From Meghimatium bilineatum (taxonomy: Eukaryota > Mollusca > Gastropoda > Stylommatophora > Philomycidae): DNA of 64,000 bases. How positions within the stretch are numbered: position 1 is the first letter of the stretch; each line of letters begins with the position of its first letter. The notes under the pieces were generated by a model that worked only from the letters and a program-made list of their open reading frames with translations, searched no databases and was not told the DNA's origin. A program made the translations under genes and the position numbers. This document shows positions 55,495-64,000 of this stretch, piece by piece. Location of the stretch: the NCBI GenBank assembly GCA_034231615.1, contig CM067315.1, positions 32,142,191 through 32,206,190 on the forward strand, read 5' to 3'.

Positions 55495-55956
55495 TGTCCA
55501 CAAATATATGCAATCCCATACATCATACAAGTAGCTCTAGTCATCATACCCGCAGCTCCAAACATCATACACATATGACTACACATCAGACACATATAGT
55601 CCACCACATCATACACATAGCTTCATAAATCATACCCGCGGATCCACACATCATACCCGCAGATCCACACATCATACCCGCAGATTCACACATCATACCC
55701 GCAGCTCCAAACATCACATGTGCAGATCCAAACATCATATCCGCTTCCACACATCATACCCGCAGATCCACACATCATACCCGCAGCTCCAAACATCATA
55801 TGCGCAGATCCAAACATCATACCCGCAGCTCCAAACATCATATGTGCAGATCCAAACATCATATCCGCTTCCACACATCATACCCGCAGATCCACACATC
55901 TTAAATACATTACCACACATCATACACATAGCCCCCCCCCCCCATCCACATCATAA
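55495..55956. repeat. CATCATAC array, left part (~21-bp units)
   Basis: Units such as CATCATACCCGCAGATCCA and CATCATATGTGCAGATCCA, with a longer block repeated at 55720 and 55850. It ends with a C-run at 55932-55943. Confidence 0.9.
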
Positions 55957-55964
55957 ACACAGCT

Positions 55965-56244
55965 GTGTTATTGATCTGTGCAGAGCATTACATGGATATA
56001 CTGCCCTGGTCATGCTGGAGTCAGAGGAAACGAGAGAGCCGACTTGTTGGCAGGCAATGCGGCGATAGACGGCACATTTCTGAGACGAGATAAAGCAGAC
56101 TTGAAGGCAGTAATAAATTCATTTCAAGATGAAGATGATGTCAATGAGGTTGAGAGCGTACACATGCATATAATATTAGAAATGGGAGTATCTAGAGGGA
56201 GAGCCTGTGAAGAAAGTTTCTAATCAAGAAAAATGCACACAGCT
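55965..56244 (+). pseudogene. LINE RNase H fragment inserted in the array
   Basis: SITWIYCPGHAGVRGNERAD, L-L-A-G-N-A-A-I-D-G, then a helical stretch and RGRACEESF, stop. P-G-H-x-G-x-x-G-N-E-x-A-D is the C-terminal RNase H signature of Jockey/I-type LINEs (His and last catalytic Asp present). The fragment is flanked by ACACAGCT at 55957-55964 and 56237-56244, an apparent 8-bp target duplication within array sequence. Confidence 0.8.
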
Positions 56245-57232
56245 TCACAAATCATACCCGAAGATCCACACATCATACACACATTCCCACACATCATACA
56301 CATAGTCTCCCACATCATACTCACACTACCACACATCATACACATAGTCTCCCACATCATACTCAGTCTCCCACATCATACAGATATCCAACATCATACA
56401 CACAGTCTCCCACATCATATACATACTCCCAAATCATACACACATTCCCACACATCATACACACATTCCCACACATCATACACATAGTCTCCCACATCAT
56501 ACTCACATTCCCACACATCATACAGATAGTCTCCCACATCATACACACAGTCTCCCACATCATACACATAGTCTCCCACATCATACACACATTCCCACAC
56601 ATCATACACACATTCCCACACATCATACACATAGTCTCCCACATCATACTCACATTCCCACACATCATACACATAGTCTCCCACATCATACTCACATTCC
56701 CACACATCATACACATAGTCTCCCACATCATACTCAGTCTCCCACATCATACAGATAGTCTCCCACATCATACACACAGTCTCCCACATCATACACATAC
56801 TCCCACATCATACACACAGTCTCCCACATCATACACAGTCTCCCACATCATGCAGATAGTCTCCCACATCATACAGATAGTCTCCCACATCATACAGATA
56901 GTCTCCCACATCATACTCAGTCTCCCACATCATACAGATAGTCTCCCACATCATACACACAGTCTCCCACATCATAAACATAGTCTCCCACATCATACAC
57001 ACATTCCCACACATCATACACACATTCCCACACATCATACACATAGTCTCCCACATCATACTCACATTCCCACACATCATACACAGTCTCCCACATCATA
57101 CACAGTCTCCCACATCATACAGATAGTCTCCCACATCATACAGATAGTCTCCCACATCATACACATAGTCTCCCACATCATACACTCCGACACATCATAC
57201 ACACACTCCCACACATTATTCCACACATGATA
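56245..57232. repeat. CATCATAC array, right part
   Basis: Units of 20-24 bp (CACATAGTCTCCCACATCAT and CACACATTCCCACACATCAT) alternate. The Met/Trp/Cys-rich minus frames are artefacts. Confidence 0.95.
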
Positions 57233-57302
57233 TACGCAATCTATCTGGATGCCCTGTGTAAGGATCGCAATAAAGAAACAAATATCTATTTACTAAATGT
57301 GC

Positions 57303-57582
57303 CGCCCGTGTTACGCCGGGGCCCGAAAGGGGAGTACAAAAAATAGCAACACTGTTTACCTTCCATGCATGTCGTAAGAGGCGACTAAGGAGGTTATTGG
57401 ATGGAGCTGGCTATCCCGTCCCATATATGGTCAGTGACCCACATCCATGATCAAGTCGGATGTGTCAGGACGAAAGGCGCAGATATCGCAGCAATGCTGT
57501 AAACCATGACACAACTCATTCCGTTCTCCGGACTATATCCTGCTAATCTGCAGGAGTTTGAGAACGAACGCAGAAGAAGACT
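57303..57582 (+). mobile_element. SINE-III copy, full length
   Basis: CGCCCGTGTTACGCCGGG, CATGTCGTAAGAGGCGACTA, CAAGTCGGATGTGTCAGG, GCAGATATCGCAGCAATGC, CTAATCTGCAGGAGTTTGAG, AACGAACGCAGAAGAAGA. The best copy of the family. Confidence 0.9.
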
Positions 57583-57753
57583 AAATGTGCAAATTTCAAC
57601 ATCAAAACGCAGTTACTTTTTTCCACAATAAAATGGAGACAATTTTTACATTTAAGTAACAGCTCGCCCATGTAGTTACTGATAATAAAACTGGCCAGCA
57701 ACGCTACTAAGACTTTAGCATACAATCATAACAACTACTTGACCAACAACTGG

Positions 57754-58005
57754 ATACTCTGGACCCGCGACATTTATTGCACACTGTAAGGTCACACTCA
57801 GACTAGAGTCTACAGTATATGTCATTAATCACAACTTGTGTCATATTGATGGATGGACGGAACGAAATGTAAAGAAAGTGCCGCTGGCACATCAAAGACA
57901 GTCTACAGGTATATCGTGAGGCCAAAGACTGCTGTAGTCAGTCCTAAGCTTAATGCTATCTTGTACCTTTAACATGTATCTGAACGTCAGGGTTGCCAAT
58001 GGCAG
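57754..58005 (+). repeat. ~240-bp repeat 'S', plus copy
   Basis: GACATTTATTGCACACTGTA, TCTACAGTATATGTCATTAA, GGACGGAACGAAATGTAAAG, TAAGCTTAATGCTATCTTGT. It matches 62385-62612 inverted, at about 90-95% by eye. Confidence 0.85.
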
Positions 58006-58049
58006 TGATTGTTCGTGGCCAATTTTTAAATTAAAAAGTCGCCAATATC

Positions 58050-58290
58050 GCGTTTGAGACGAGGCAGGAAAATGAAATACTTTTACCGTTCATGCATGCC
58101 GCTAGAGGCGACTAAAGACGTTCATATATGGAGTTGGTCGTCCTATCCATTGATCAACACAGCTTAAAAGTATTGCAGAAGTAAAATGTGTCATGGAGGA
58201 AAGTGTAGATATTGCAGCTACGCTCTAAACGCTGAAGCAATGCGCTATAGATTACATCTTGCGAGCCAGCAGGATATTAAGAAGATATAA
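58050..58290 (+). mobile_element. SINE-III copy, diverged
   Basis: TTCATGCATGCCGCTAGAGG, CGACTAAAGACG, GATATTGCAGCTACGCTC, AGCAGGATATTAAGAAG. Confidence 0.5.
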
Positions 58291-58407
58291 GTGATGAAGG
58301 TTGCCAATGTCAAAGCTCTATTTTGTGTACATTAATAACCCCAGAAAACACAGAATCAGCTTAATTTTAATGGAATAGAATATCTAATTCTAACAAATGC
58401 ATTCAGG

Positions 58408-58560
58408 ACAGGGGTAGGCAAACTACCATCCCTGAGGGGTAGGCAAACTATACCCCCCTCCCGAGGCCAAATCCAGCCTGCCATATATGTTTTGTCTGAC
58501 CTGCCAGGATGGCCACTAAAGGTATTATGCGTACATGCTCCAAGCTCACAAAACACTAAT
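58408..58560 (+). mobile_element. hAT-like MITE fragment
   Basis: CAGGGGTAGGCAAACTACC, repeated imperfectly at 58434, then GAGGCCAAATCCAGCCTGCC. The order CAGGGGT-GGCAAACT then GGCCAAATC-GCCTGCC is typical of hAT-type MITEs. No partner terminus found. Confidence 0.5.
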
Positions 58561-58759
58561 TGGGCTAATCGAACACTAATCGAAGAGATAAAAGCTATCT
58601 GAGTTATCTAGTACCGCACAACACAAAAAAGGTTAAATCCTGCCTTTTGACAAACCTGCTTTAAAACTTTGACTTAGGAGATTAAGTTGCTTTTTGTTTT
58701 TGTTTTGGGTAAATTAATAAAATAACTATGAAACTTCAAAGAGTGATAGAAAAAATAAT

Positions 58760-58922
58760 ATATGTTGCCGGGGCTTGAAAAAAAAGTAACATTGTTACGT
58801 GCCAGATGTGCACGGTCGAAAGACGCAGATAGCTAAACTGCATCCATGACACATCTCATTTCTTTCTTCGGATCACATCCTGAAAATCTACAGGAGCTTC
58901 AGAGCGAACAAAGAAAAAGAAA
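58760..58922 (+). mobile_element. SINE-III copy, internally deleted
   Basis: TATGTTGCCGGGGCTTG, GCCAGATGTGCACGGTCG, AAAGACGCAGATAGC, CTACAGGAGCTTCAGAG, AAAGAAAAAGAAAC tail. The GTCGTAAGAGGCGACTAA core is missing. Confidence 0.65.
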
Positions 58923-59131
58923 CAAGTCCGCTTTGCTGGCACCTATTCGACTAGCAACTGGAGTCAACACATTTTCGTGCTATCAACCATAGCATACCAC
59001 TAGGACGTAGAACTTCAATACTACAGATGCAATTGCAAATTACGTGTATTGAGCAATAATAATAATTGAGCAAAAATTTTGAGTACCTTTTGGCACATAA
59101 TCGCTAAGTGGGAGGGGACGTTTTGCTTTTG

Positions 59132-59190
59132 GCAAAGCTCCTAGTACTAAAAGTCTTAGTACTTAAGACTTTTAGTACTAGGAGCTTTGC
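59132..59190. repeat. perfect hairpin, 27-bp arms, 5-nt loop
   Basis: GCAAAGCTCCTAGTACTAAA... (59132-59158) is exactly inverted at 59164-59190. Confidence 0.95.
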
Positions 59191-59352
59191 AAATTCTATT
59201 AAATAACAAATTCTATTAAATGACAAATTCTATTAAATAACAAATTCTATTAAATAACAAATTATATTAAATAACAAATTCCATTAAATAACAAATTCTA
59301 TTAAATAACAAATTCTATTAAATAACAAATTATATTAAATAACAAATTCTAT
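59187..59352. repeat. 17-bp tandem array (~10 units)
   Basis: CAAATTCTATTAAATAA units with TATATT and CCATT variants. Confidence 0.95.
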
Positions 59353-59408
59353 TGTTATTTTGGTTAACACCTTAACCCCCAACTGCTTCCCCGTTATCTA
59401 CGAGTCTC

Positions 59409-60005
59409 GATCCTGTGTCGCACCATTTTACAATAAGTTTAATCCTCTATTACCCCATTTAAGGTTTTCAAAGATTAAAAAAATATGATTACTGGATATT
59501 TCAAGTGTATTAGGTTCATGAATGGATAATACGTTAAAGGGGAATTTGAAAAACTGCATATTAATCTTTTTATAGGTATGGTACCCTTTTCTCTATAATG
59601 TATTTTTGGAAGAAAAGGATTTAATTTTTTATAAAAATTGAATGCAGAAATAAACTAAATTGGTATAAATACTAAATATTTTATTTTGGAAAACTAATTA
59701 AAGTGAAACTAAATAAGCAATAATATACCTTATAAAAATGCACAAATGTTTTTTTTATTTACATCAATTTTGGGAGGAAAAGTTGCTTTTAAAAAATGTA
59801 AATGCTTGCAGAACATCATACAAATTATGTATCATCTTGAAATTATCAAGGATACATTAAAAACATCTGATTTTAAAGGGAAATAACTGTTAAAAGTATA
59901 AACACACAAATAACGAAGATATTGGAGTGGAAATGGTTTGTTGCAAAAAGTGCACATTGTAAAATAGGGTTAAAGGAATACAAGAAGACAGAGACTAGAA
60001 ATACG
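59409..60005. other. unassigned AT-rich sequence
   Basis: No gene or family seen. A degenerate hammerhead-like motif (GTCGAAACGTCGATT) follows at 60027. Confidence 0.4.
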
Positions 60006-60159
60006 AGTCAGAAAAGGATTAGTTAGTCGAAACGTCGATTTAATCTGTTTACAAAACTATACTTCTTTGTATTTTATTTCCATCGTTACACGTCAGAATA
60101 AGCCGTTTTGTTCTTATCTCTTTCAAAGACGGGAAGATCTCAGCAAAGATCAACTCCCA

Positions 60160-60724
60160 TGTCGACTGTGTGTTTACAACGCCATCCATGAGAGGTATAT
60201 GCTAATTTTTAAAAATATGAAGAGGACACCGATGTGTTGGATGAGTTTTCTTACCCTGGTTTCGTTTTTGACACAACAAGTGGGGTACAATCGGGAACAG
60301 TGGCTGGATGCGATGAAGAATTCCTGTGTGCGGTGACTTTTATTTTTGTGTCGGGACATGTGGGTGTCAGGGGCAATGAGAGAGAAGATAGGTTGGCTGC
60401 ACACGCGATGGTGGAGAGATGAATCGGACAGATATTTTAAACGCCTTATGGGAAAACGCAGATTTATAAAGCACTGTATAAGTGCTTTATGTATAAATGA
60501 CGATGACTCCTGTTTCAAGACTAACATAAGGGATCTTGGTTTGAAATGTGGTATGATGTCTCTAGAAAAGAACGGCTTTGTAGGCGAGAAAGAATGACGG
60601 TCAATCAACGGCCTACTGTGACCGTCAATCAACATGTAATGGCCGGCACACTCAAGAAGAGATCTGAACACCTATGGACTTATCAGGAGTGCAGTGACGA
60701 CGATCCAACGACTAACTAACTAAA

Positions 60725-60767
<43 letters not shown>

Positions 60768-60805
60768 ATGTTTGACTGACTGACTGACTGACTAACTAAA
60801 TAACT
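60160..60805 (+). pseudogene. LINE 3' part: RNase H end, C-terminus, CTAA tail
   Basis: FIFVSGHVGVRGNEREDRLA (60234 frame) is a decayed RNase H signature. A frameshifted continuation encodes MAGTLKKRSEHLWTYQEC, D-D-D-P-T-T-N and stop, followed by a (CTAA)n tail at 60708-60800. The His of the active site is kept, but several stops occur between the blocks. Same general family as 49120 and 55965. Confidence 0.75.
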
Positions 60806-61084
60806 AACACAACGATAGGTCTAATAGAAAAGACATGCAGGCTAGAATAGCCAAAGCCAGAACATCTTTTGAAGGATATTAACTTACATACCAGAATCAG
60901 ACAGTGGGTGAGTAACCATCACGGTGGTGTAGAGTCGATACACATCCGTCGCCTGAATTGAAAGAAGCATGCTGAAATCGGGTGTGCTATGCCTCTACAT
61001 GATGCAAATTGAACGGTAGAAAAACCTACCTCACTCAACCTATTTACTTCCACTCTCCTTAGAAGTAACACTAATGGCGTGATA

Positions 61085-61126
61085 TTATTTGAGAGTGAAC
61101 GCAGAACAAGAAGAAGAATACAAATA
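61085..61126 (+). mobile_element. shared SINE-III/IV tail scrap
   Basis: TTTGAGAGTGAACGCAGAAC then AAGAAGAAGAA. The element body upstream (60900-61085) is too diverged to align with confidence. Confidence 0.5.
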
Positions 61127-61374
61127 CGAAGACAATACTGTTGTATGGCTCTGAAACATGGAGAATTTAAAAACAGAACGCAAAAACACAAGCATTTATG
61201 AATAACCGTTTCAGATGAATATTAAACATTAAGCGATATGACTTGATAATCAATAAGGAGACGAAGATCTCCACTCAAGTTACGAGACGAGCAGAAATCT
61301 GGTTAAGGAACCCAGATTAAGGAGACAAATAGAGAAGGATTGGACACATGCTCAGAAAACCATTAAAAGATATA
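61127..61374 (+). pseudogene. decayed RTE-like LINE C-terminus
   Basis: TLLYGSETWRI-type sequence (CTGTTGTATGGCTCTGAAAC), FMNNRFR-I-L-N-I, then RRIGHMLRKPLKDI, with stops between. Standard order of the post-RT region. Confidence 0.7.
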
Positions 61375-61562
61375 CGGTTGGATTATGCTGCATGCTATGT
61401 GTTGGCATATCGATCCCGTCTGGTAAAGCAGTTCCTCTCACAACACAATGTGATTATCTTGAAACAGCCTCCATATTATTCAGATTTTTCACCAGATATT
61501 GTTTTTATTTTTCATTCACCTGAAATCGTCACTGAAAGTACAGAGATTAAAGGATGAAAATG
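61375..61562 (+). pseudogene. mariner transposase C-terminal fragment
   Basis: RLVKQFLSQHNVIILKQPPY, YSDFSPDIVFIFHSP. V-x-F-L-x-x-H-x-[IV] then Q-P-P-Y-S-x-D-[FL]-[SA]-P is the DDE-domain block of mariner transposases containing the third catalytic acid, here the Asp in DIVF. LDYAACYVLAYRSR would be the preceding D-N-A-x-x-H block, damaged. The frame joins the LINE fragment before it without a stop. Confidence 0.8.
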
Positions 61563-61615
61563 ACGTTATCAGCATTGGGAAAAGACATCTGAGAGAGTCG
61601 TCAAAATAATGATTA

Positions 61616-61752
61616 CCACCCGAAGACGGGTGTTTTGGACCAGTGACGCAAATATGACGGTGAGAAAACTATTTTCCTTTCCCTGTACTACATCCTGCTG
61701 AGAATATAGAAAGACCATTGTCTGCTACAGGAGAGATCTAGCGGGAGTTTCT
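61616..61752 (+). mobile_element. SINE-IV copy
   Basis: CCGAAGACGGGTGTTTTGG, ACTACATCCTGCTGAG, CTACAGGAGAGATCTAGCGG, GAGTTT. Confidence 0.75.
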
Positions 61753-61952
61753 TCTTTTTCTTCGTCTTCGTTCGTTCTCAAACTCCTGCAGATTAGCAGC
61801 ATGTAGTCCGAAAAATGCGTTGTGTCATGGTTTACAGCATTGCGGTGATATCTGCACCTTTCGGTCTGGCACATCCGACTTCAACATGGCTTTGAGTCAC
61901 TGAACCTATTTGGTATGGGACAGCCAACTCCATCCCATAACCTCCTTAGTCA
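61743..61952 (-). mobile_element. SINE-III copy, truncated
   Basis: Inverted: CGTTCGTTCTCAAACTCC, GATATCTGCACCTTTCGG, CCATCCCATAACCTCCTTAG, ending at the 35-bp array. It lies tail-to-tail with the SINE-IV copy. Confidence 0.85.
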
Positions 61953-61954
61953 CA

Positions 61955-62122
61955 ATTTTATTGTTACTTATTTCTTATACAATCCACTAATTCTATTGTT
62001 ACTTATTTCTTATACAATCCACTAATTCTATTGTTACTTATTTCTTATACAATCCACTAATTCTATTGTTACTTATTTCTTATACAATCCACTAATTCTA
62101 TTGTTACTTGTTTCTAAATAAT
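61955..62122. repeat. 35-bp tandem repeat (~4.5 units)
   Basis: TAATTCTATTGTTACTTATT then TCTTATACAATCCAC. Confidence 0.97.
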
Positions 62123-62384
62123 TCACCAATTACTGGGACTTTTAGAAGCTAACTTGTAGCTAAAAGATAAATGATAGAACGTGTGGGGATAAGGCAACCT
62201 AAGAGCTCAAGGTGAAGAGAGAGATACTGAAAGACTAGACAGAGATGGAGAACATATCATTCTCCAGGACACGGAGAAAGGTGGTTGTGGTTCCAAACCC
62301 CATCCCCACATCTCAAGGAAATTAGAACATGATATTTAGTACAAAAAATTTGGCCAAAAGACGGTTAAACCGTGACGGTTGAAC

Positions 62385-62612
62385 CCTGACGTCAGTTAAA
62401 CACATGTTACAGGTACAAGATAGCATTAAGCTTAGGACAGACTTTGGCCTCACGATATACCTGTAGACTGTCTTTGATGTGTCAGCGGCACTTTCTTTAC
62501 ATTTCGTTCCGTCCATCCATCAATATGACACAAGATGTAATTAATGACATATACTGTAGACACTAGTCTGAGAGTGACCTTACAGTGTGCAATAAATGTC
62601 CCGGGTCCTGAG
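62385..62612 (-). repeat. ~240-bp repeat 'S', minus copy
   Basis: Inverse of 57754-58005; see there. The gap between the copies is about 4.4 kb. Confidence 0.85.
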
Positions 62613-62639
62613 TAGCCTCTTTTCTATTGAATTTCAATG

Positions 62640-63540
62640 AAAATGTCTCCAAAAATATGTTATAATGAAAGAATCACACATCAAAATGTCACCAGAAATG
62701 TATTATAATGAAAGAATCACACATCAAAATGTCACAGAAATGTATTATAATGAAAGAATCGCACATCAAAATGTCACAGAAATGTATTATAATGAAAGAA
62801 TCACACATCAAAATGTCACAGAAATGTATTATAATGAAAGAATCACACATCAAAATGTCACTGAAATGTATTATAATGAAAGAATCACACATCAAAATGT
62901 CACAGAAATATATTATAATGAAAGAATCACACATCAAAATGTCACCAGAAATGTATTATAATGAAAGAATCACACATCAAAATGTCACCAGAAATGTATT
63001 ATAATGAAAGAATCACACATCAAAATGTCACAGAAATGTATTATAATGAAAGAATAACACATCAAAATGTCACCAGAAATGTTTTATAATGAAAGAATCA
63101 CACATCAAAATGTCACAGAAATGTATTATAATGAAAGAATCACACATCAAAATGTCAGAGAAATTTATTATAATGAAAGAATCAAACATCAAAATGTCAC
63201 AGAAATGTATTATAATGAAATAATCACTTATTAAGATGTCACCAGTTATTTAAAAACTTTCGTTACTGTATGTTTTACTGTGAAGGAGTGCAGGGAGGCT
63301 TTCTATAGGCTGTGGAAATAAAGGCATCAGAAATGTATTATAATGAAATAATTACACATTAAAATGTCATCAGAAATGTATTATAATGAAAAAATCACAC
63401 ATCAAAATGTCATCAGAAATGTATTATAATGAAAAAATCACAAATCAAAATGTCACCAGTAATGTATTATAATGAAAGAATCACACATTAAGATGTCACC
63501 AATTATTTATTATAATAAAAGAATCACACATCAATATGGA
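62640..63540. repeat. ~42-bp tandem array (~19 units)
   Basis: Unit AATGTATTATAATGAAAGAA then TCACACATCAAAATGTCAC(C)AG; lengths 42 and 44 alternate. A foreign 80-bp piece (63245-63325) interrupts it. Confidence 0.97.
63245..63325. repeat. short dispersed repeat inside the 42-bp array
   Basis: ACTGTATGTTTTACTGTGAA, GGCTTTCTATAGGCTGTGG. It matches 43495-43575 in the same orientation. Confidence 0.6.
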
Positions 63541-63769
63541 CACATGCTCCTTTTAGATAGCCCTCTCCATTTTCAACAAAGTAGTATCTACGGAACTGGG
63601 TCACAAATAATGAAGCGGGGAGAACATCCAAGAATAGAGACAAATGGACAATTATTGTCTGTAACATATGCACCCAAGGATGTGTGGACATGTTACAATG
63701 GTTCAAGGTCTTGGTGGATTCACTGTGTGCTCCCATGTTCCAACGATGATCAAGGATTACCATCCCTAT

Positions 63770-63975
63770 GACCTGATGTGCATCTTGTGACAAGAACTAA
63801 GATGGTTTGAGGTTAAGATGGATGTATTAACAAATAGGACATAGTGACCAAATTCCAAACTAAAGTCGGATGTGTCAGGTAGAAAGTCGCAGAAGTCATA
63901 CTGGAAACCACCATAACGCATTCCATTCTCTGGACTATAGCCTGCGAATATTTAGGATTACCGTAGAAGAAGATG
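63770..63975 (+). mobile_element. SINE-III copy, diverged
   Basis: AACTAAGATGGTTTGAGG, AAAGTCGGATGTGTCAGG, CGCATTCCATTCTCTGGAC, GTAGAAGAAGATG tail. Confidence 0.6.
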
Positions 63976-64000
63976 TTCCTTTAAGTGGAACACGTTCGCT

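Larger units (their letters stand above)
59095..59408 (+). mobile_element. element 'M' copy with hairpin and 17-bp array
   Basis: GAGGGGACG, then the signature CTCCTAGTACTAAAAGTC (59139) as part of a perfect hairpin, then the 17-bp array, AACCCCCAACTGC and right end CCGTTATCTACGAGTC. The left end is decayed. Confidence 0.55.

Noticed and set aside
55686-57230. Met/Trp/Cys-rich and His/Pro-rich frames
   Set aside because: CATCATAC array translated; no gene evidence.

Overview
The window is animal nuclear DNA and is dominated by repeats. An intron-split gene, five or more tRNA-derived or SINE-like repeat families, several decayed LINEs, a mariner fragment and CCCTAA-type telomere-like units together suggest an invertebrate. 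A mollusc, perhaps a gastropod, is my best guess, but that rests on general familiarity with such repeat cores and not on any search. No bacterial, viral, CRISPR or rRNA feature was seen.

One host protein gene is convincing. It lies on the minus strand between about 11,245 and 4,492. A giant exon (coding 11220-7569) starts behind a splice acceptor and an in-frame upstream stop, and ends at a strong AAAG|GTAAGG donor. A 2.9-kb intron follows, and a short terminal exon (4673-4492) joins in the right phase. The joined product would be 1,277 residues: serine-rich, mostly disordered and of unknown function. It carries four copies of a short S-x-x-L-A-[ST] motif and one Cys/His cluster. Its stop codon sits at the edge of a 10-bp satellite. 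A second possible exon, with weak support, lies at 925-1090 on the minus strand.

Most of the rest is mobile-element debris. LINE remnants number about a dozen and include RT cores, RNase H pieces, C-terminal tails and a C2H2 finger tail, nearly all with stops or frameshifts. There are also a mariner DDE fragment, pogo-like and hAT-like terminal sequences, a 0.7-kb fold-back element and five SINE families, called here SINE-I to SINE-V. SINE-III and SINE-IV share one 3' tail, and SINE-IV and SINE-V appear to share a tRNA-like head. A MITE-like family with GGCCGTAGATA / TATCTACGGCC ends recurs at least seven times.

Tandem arrays fill roughly a fifth to a quarter of the window, with monomers of 10, 16, 17, 18, 21, 22, 26, 29, 31, 34, 35, 39, 41, 42, 46, 50, about 83 and 111 bp. 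Several can be traced to the mobile element they grew from. A 41-bp array is the amplified tail of a SINE-IV copy. A 21-bp array grew inside a dispersed repeat whose second copy in the window keeps the single-unit state. 16-bp and 17-bp arrays sit inside two copies of the GGCCGTAGATA family. This generation of arrays inside mobile elements is the most interesting feature of the window.

Layout: 1-4.5 kb satellites and a dispersed repeat; 4.5-11.3 kb the gene with a repeat-filled intron; 11.3-18.6 kb LINE debris, fold-back element and sparse sequence; 18.6-32.5 kb alternating arrays, SINEs and MITEs; 33-39.8 kb an almost continuous run of satellites; 39.9-47 kb SINE/LINE debris; 47.6-48.6 kb a near-perfect 39-bp array; 49-55 kb SINE/LINE debris; 55.5-57.2 kb a CATCATAC array interrupted by a LINE piece; 57.3-64 kb SINEs, MITEs, LINE and mariner remnants and a 42-bp array. 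Long open frames within arrays are artefacts of periods divisible by three and are not annotated as genes.
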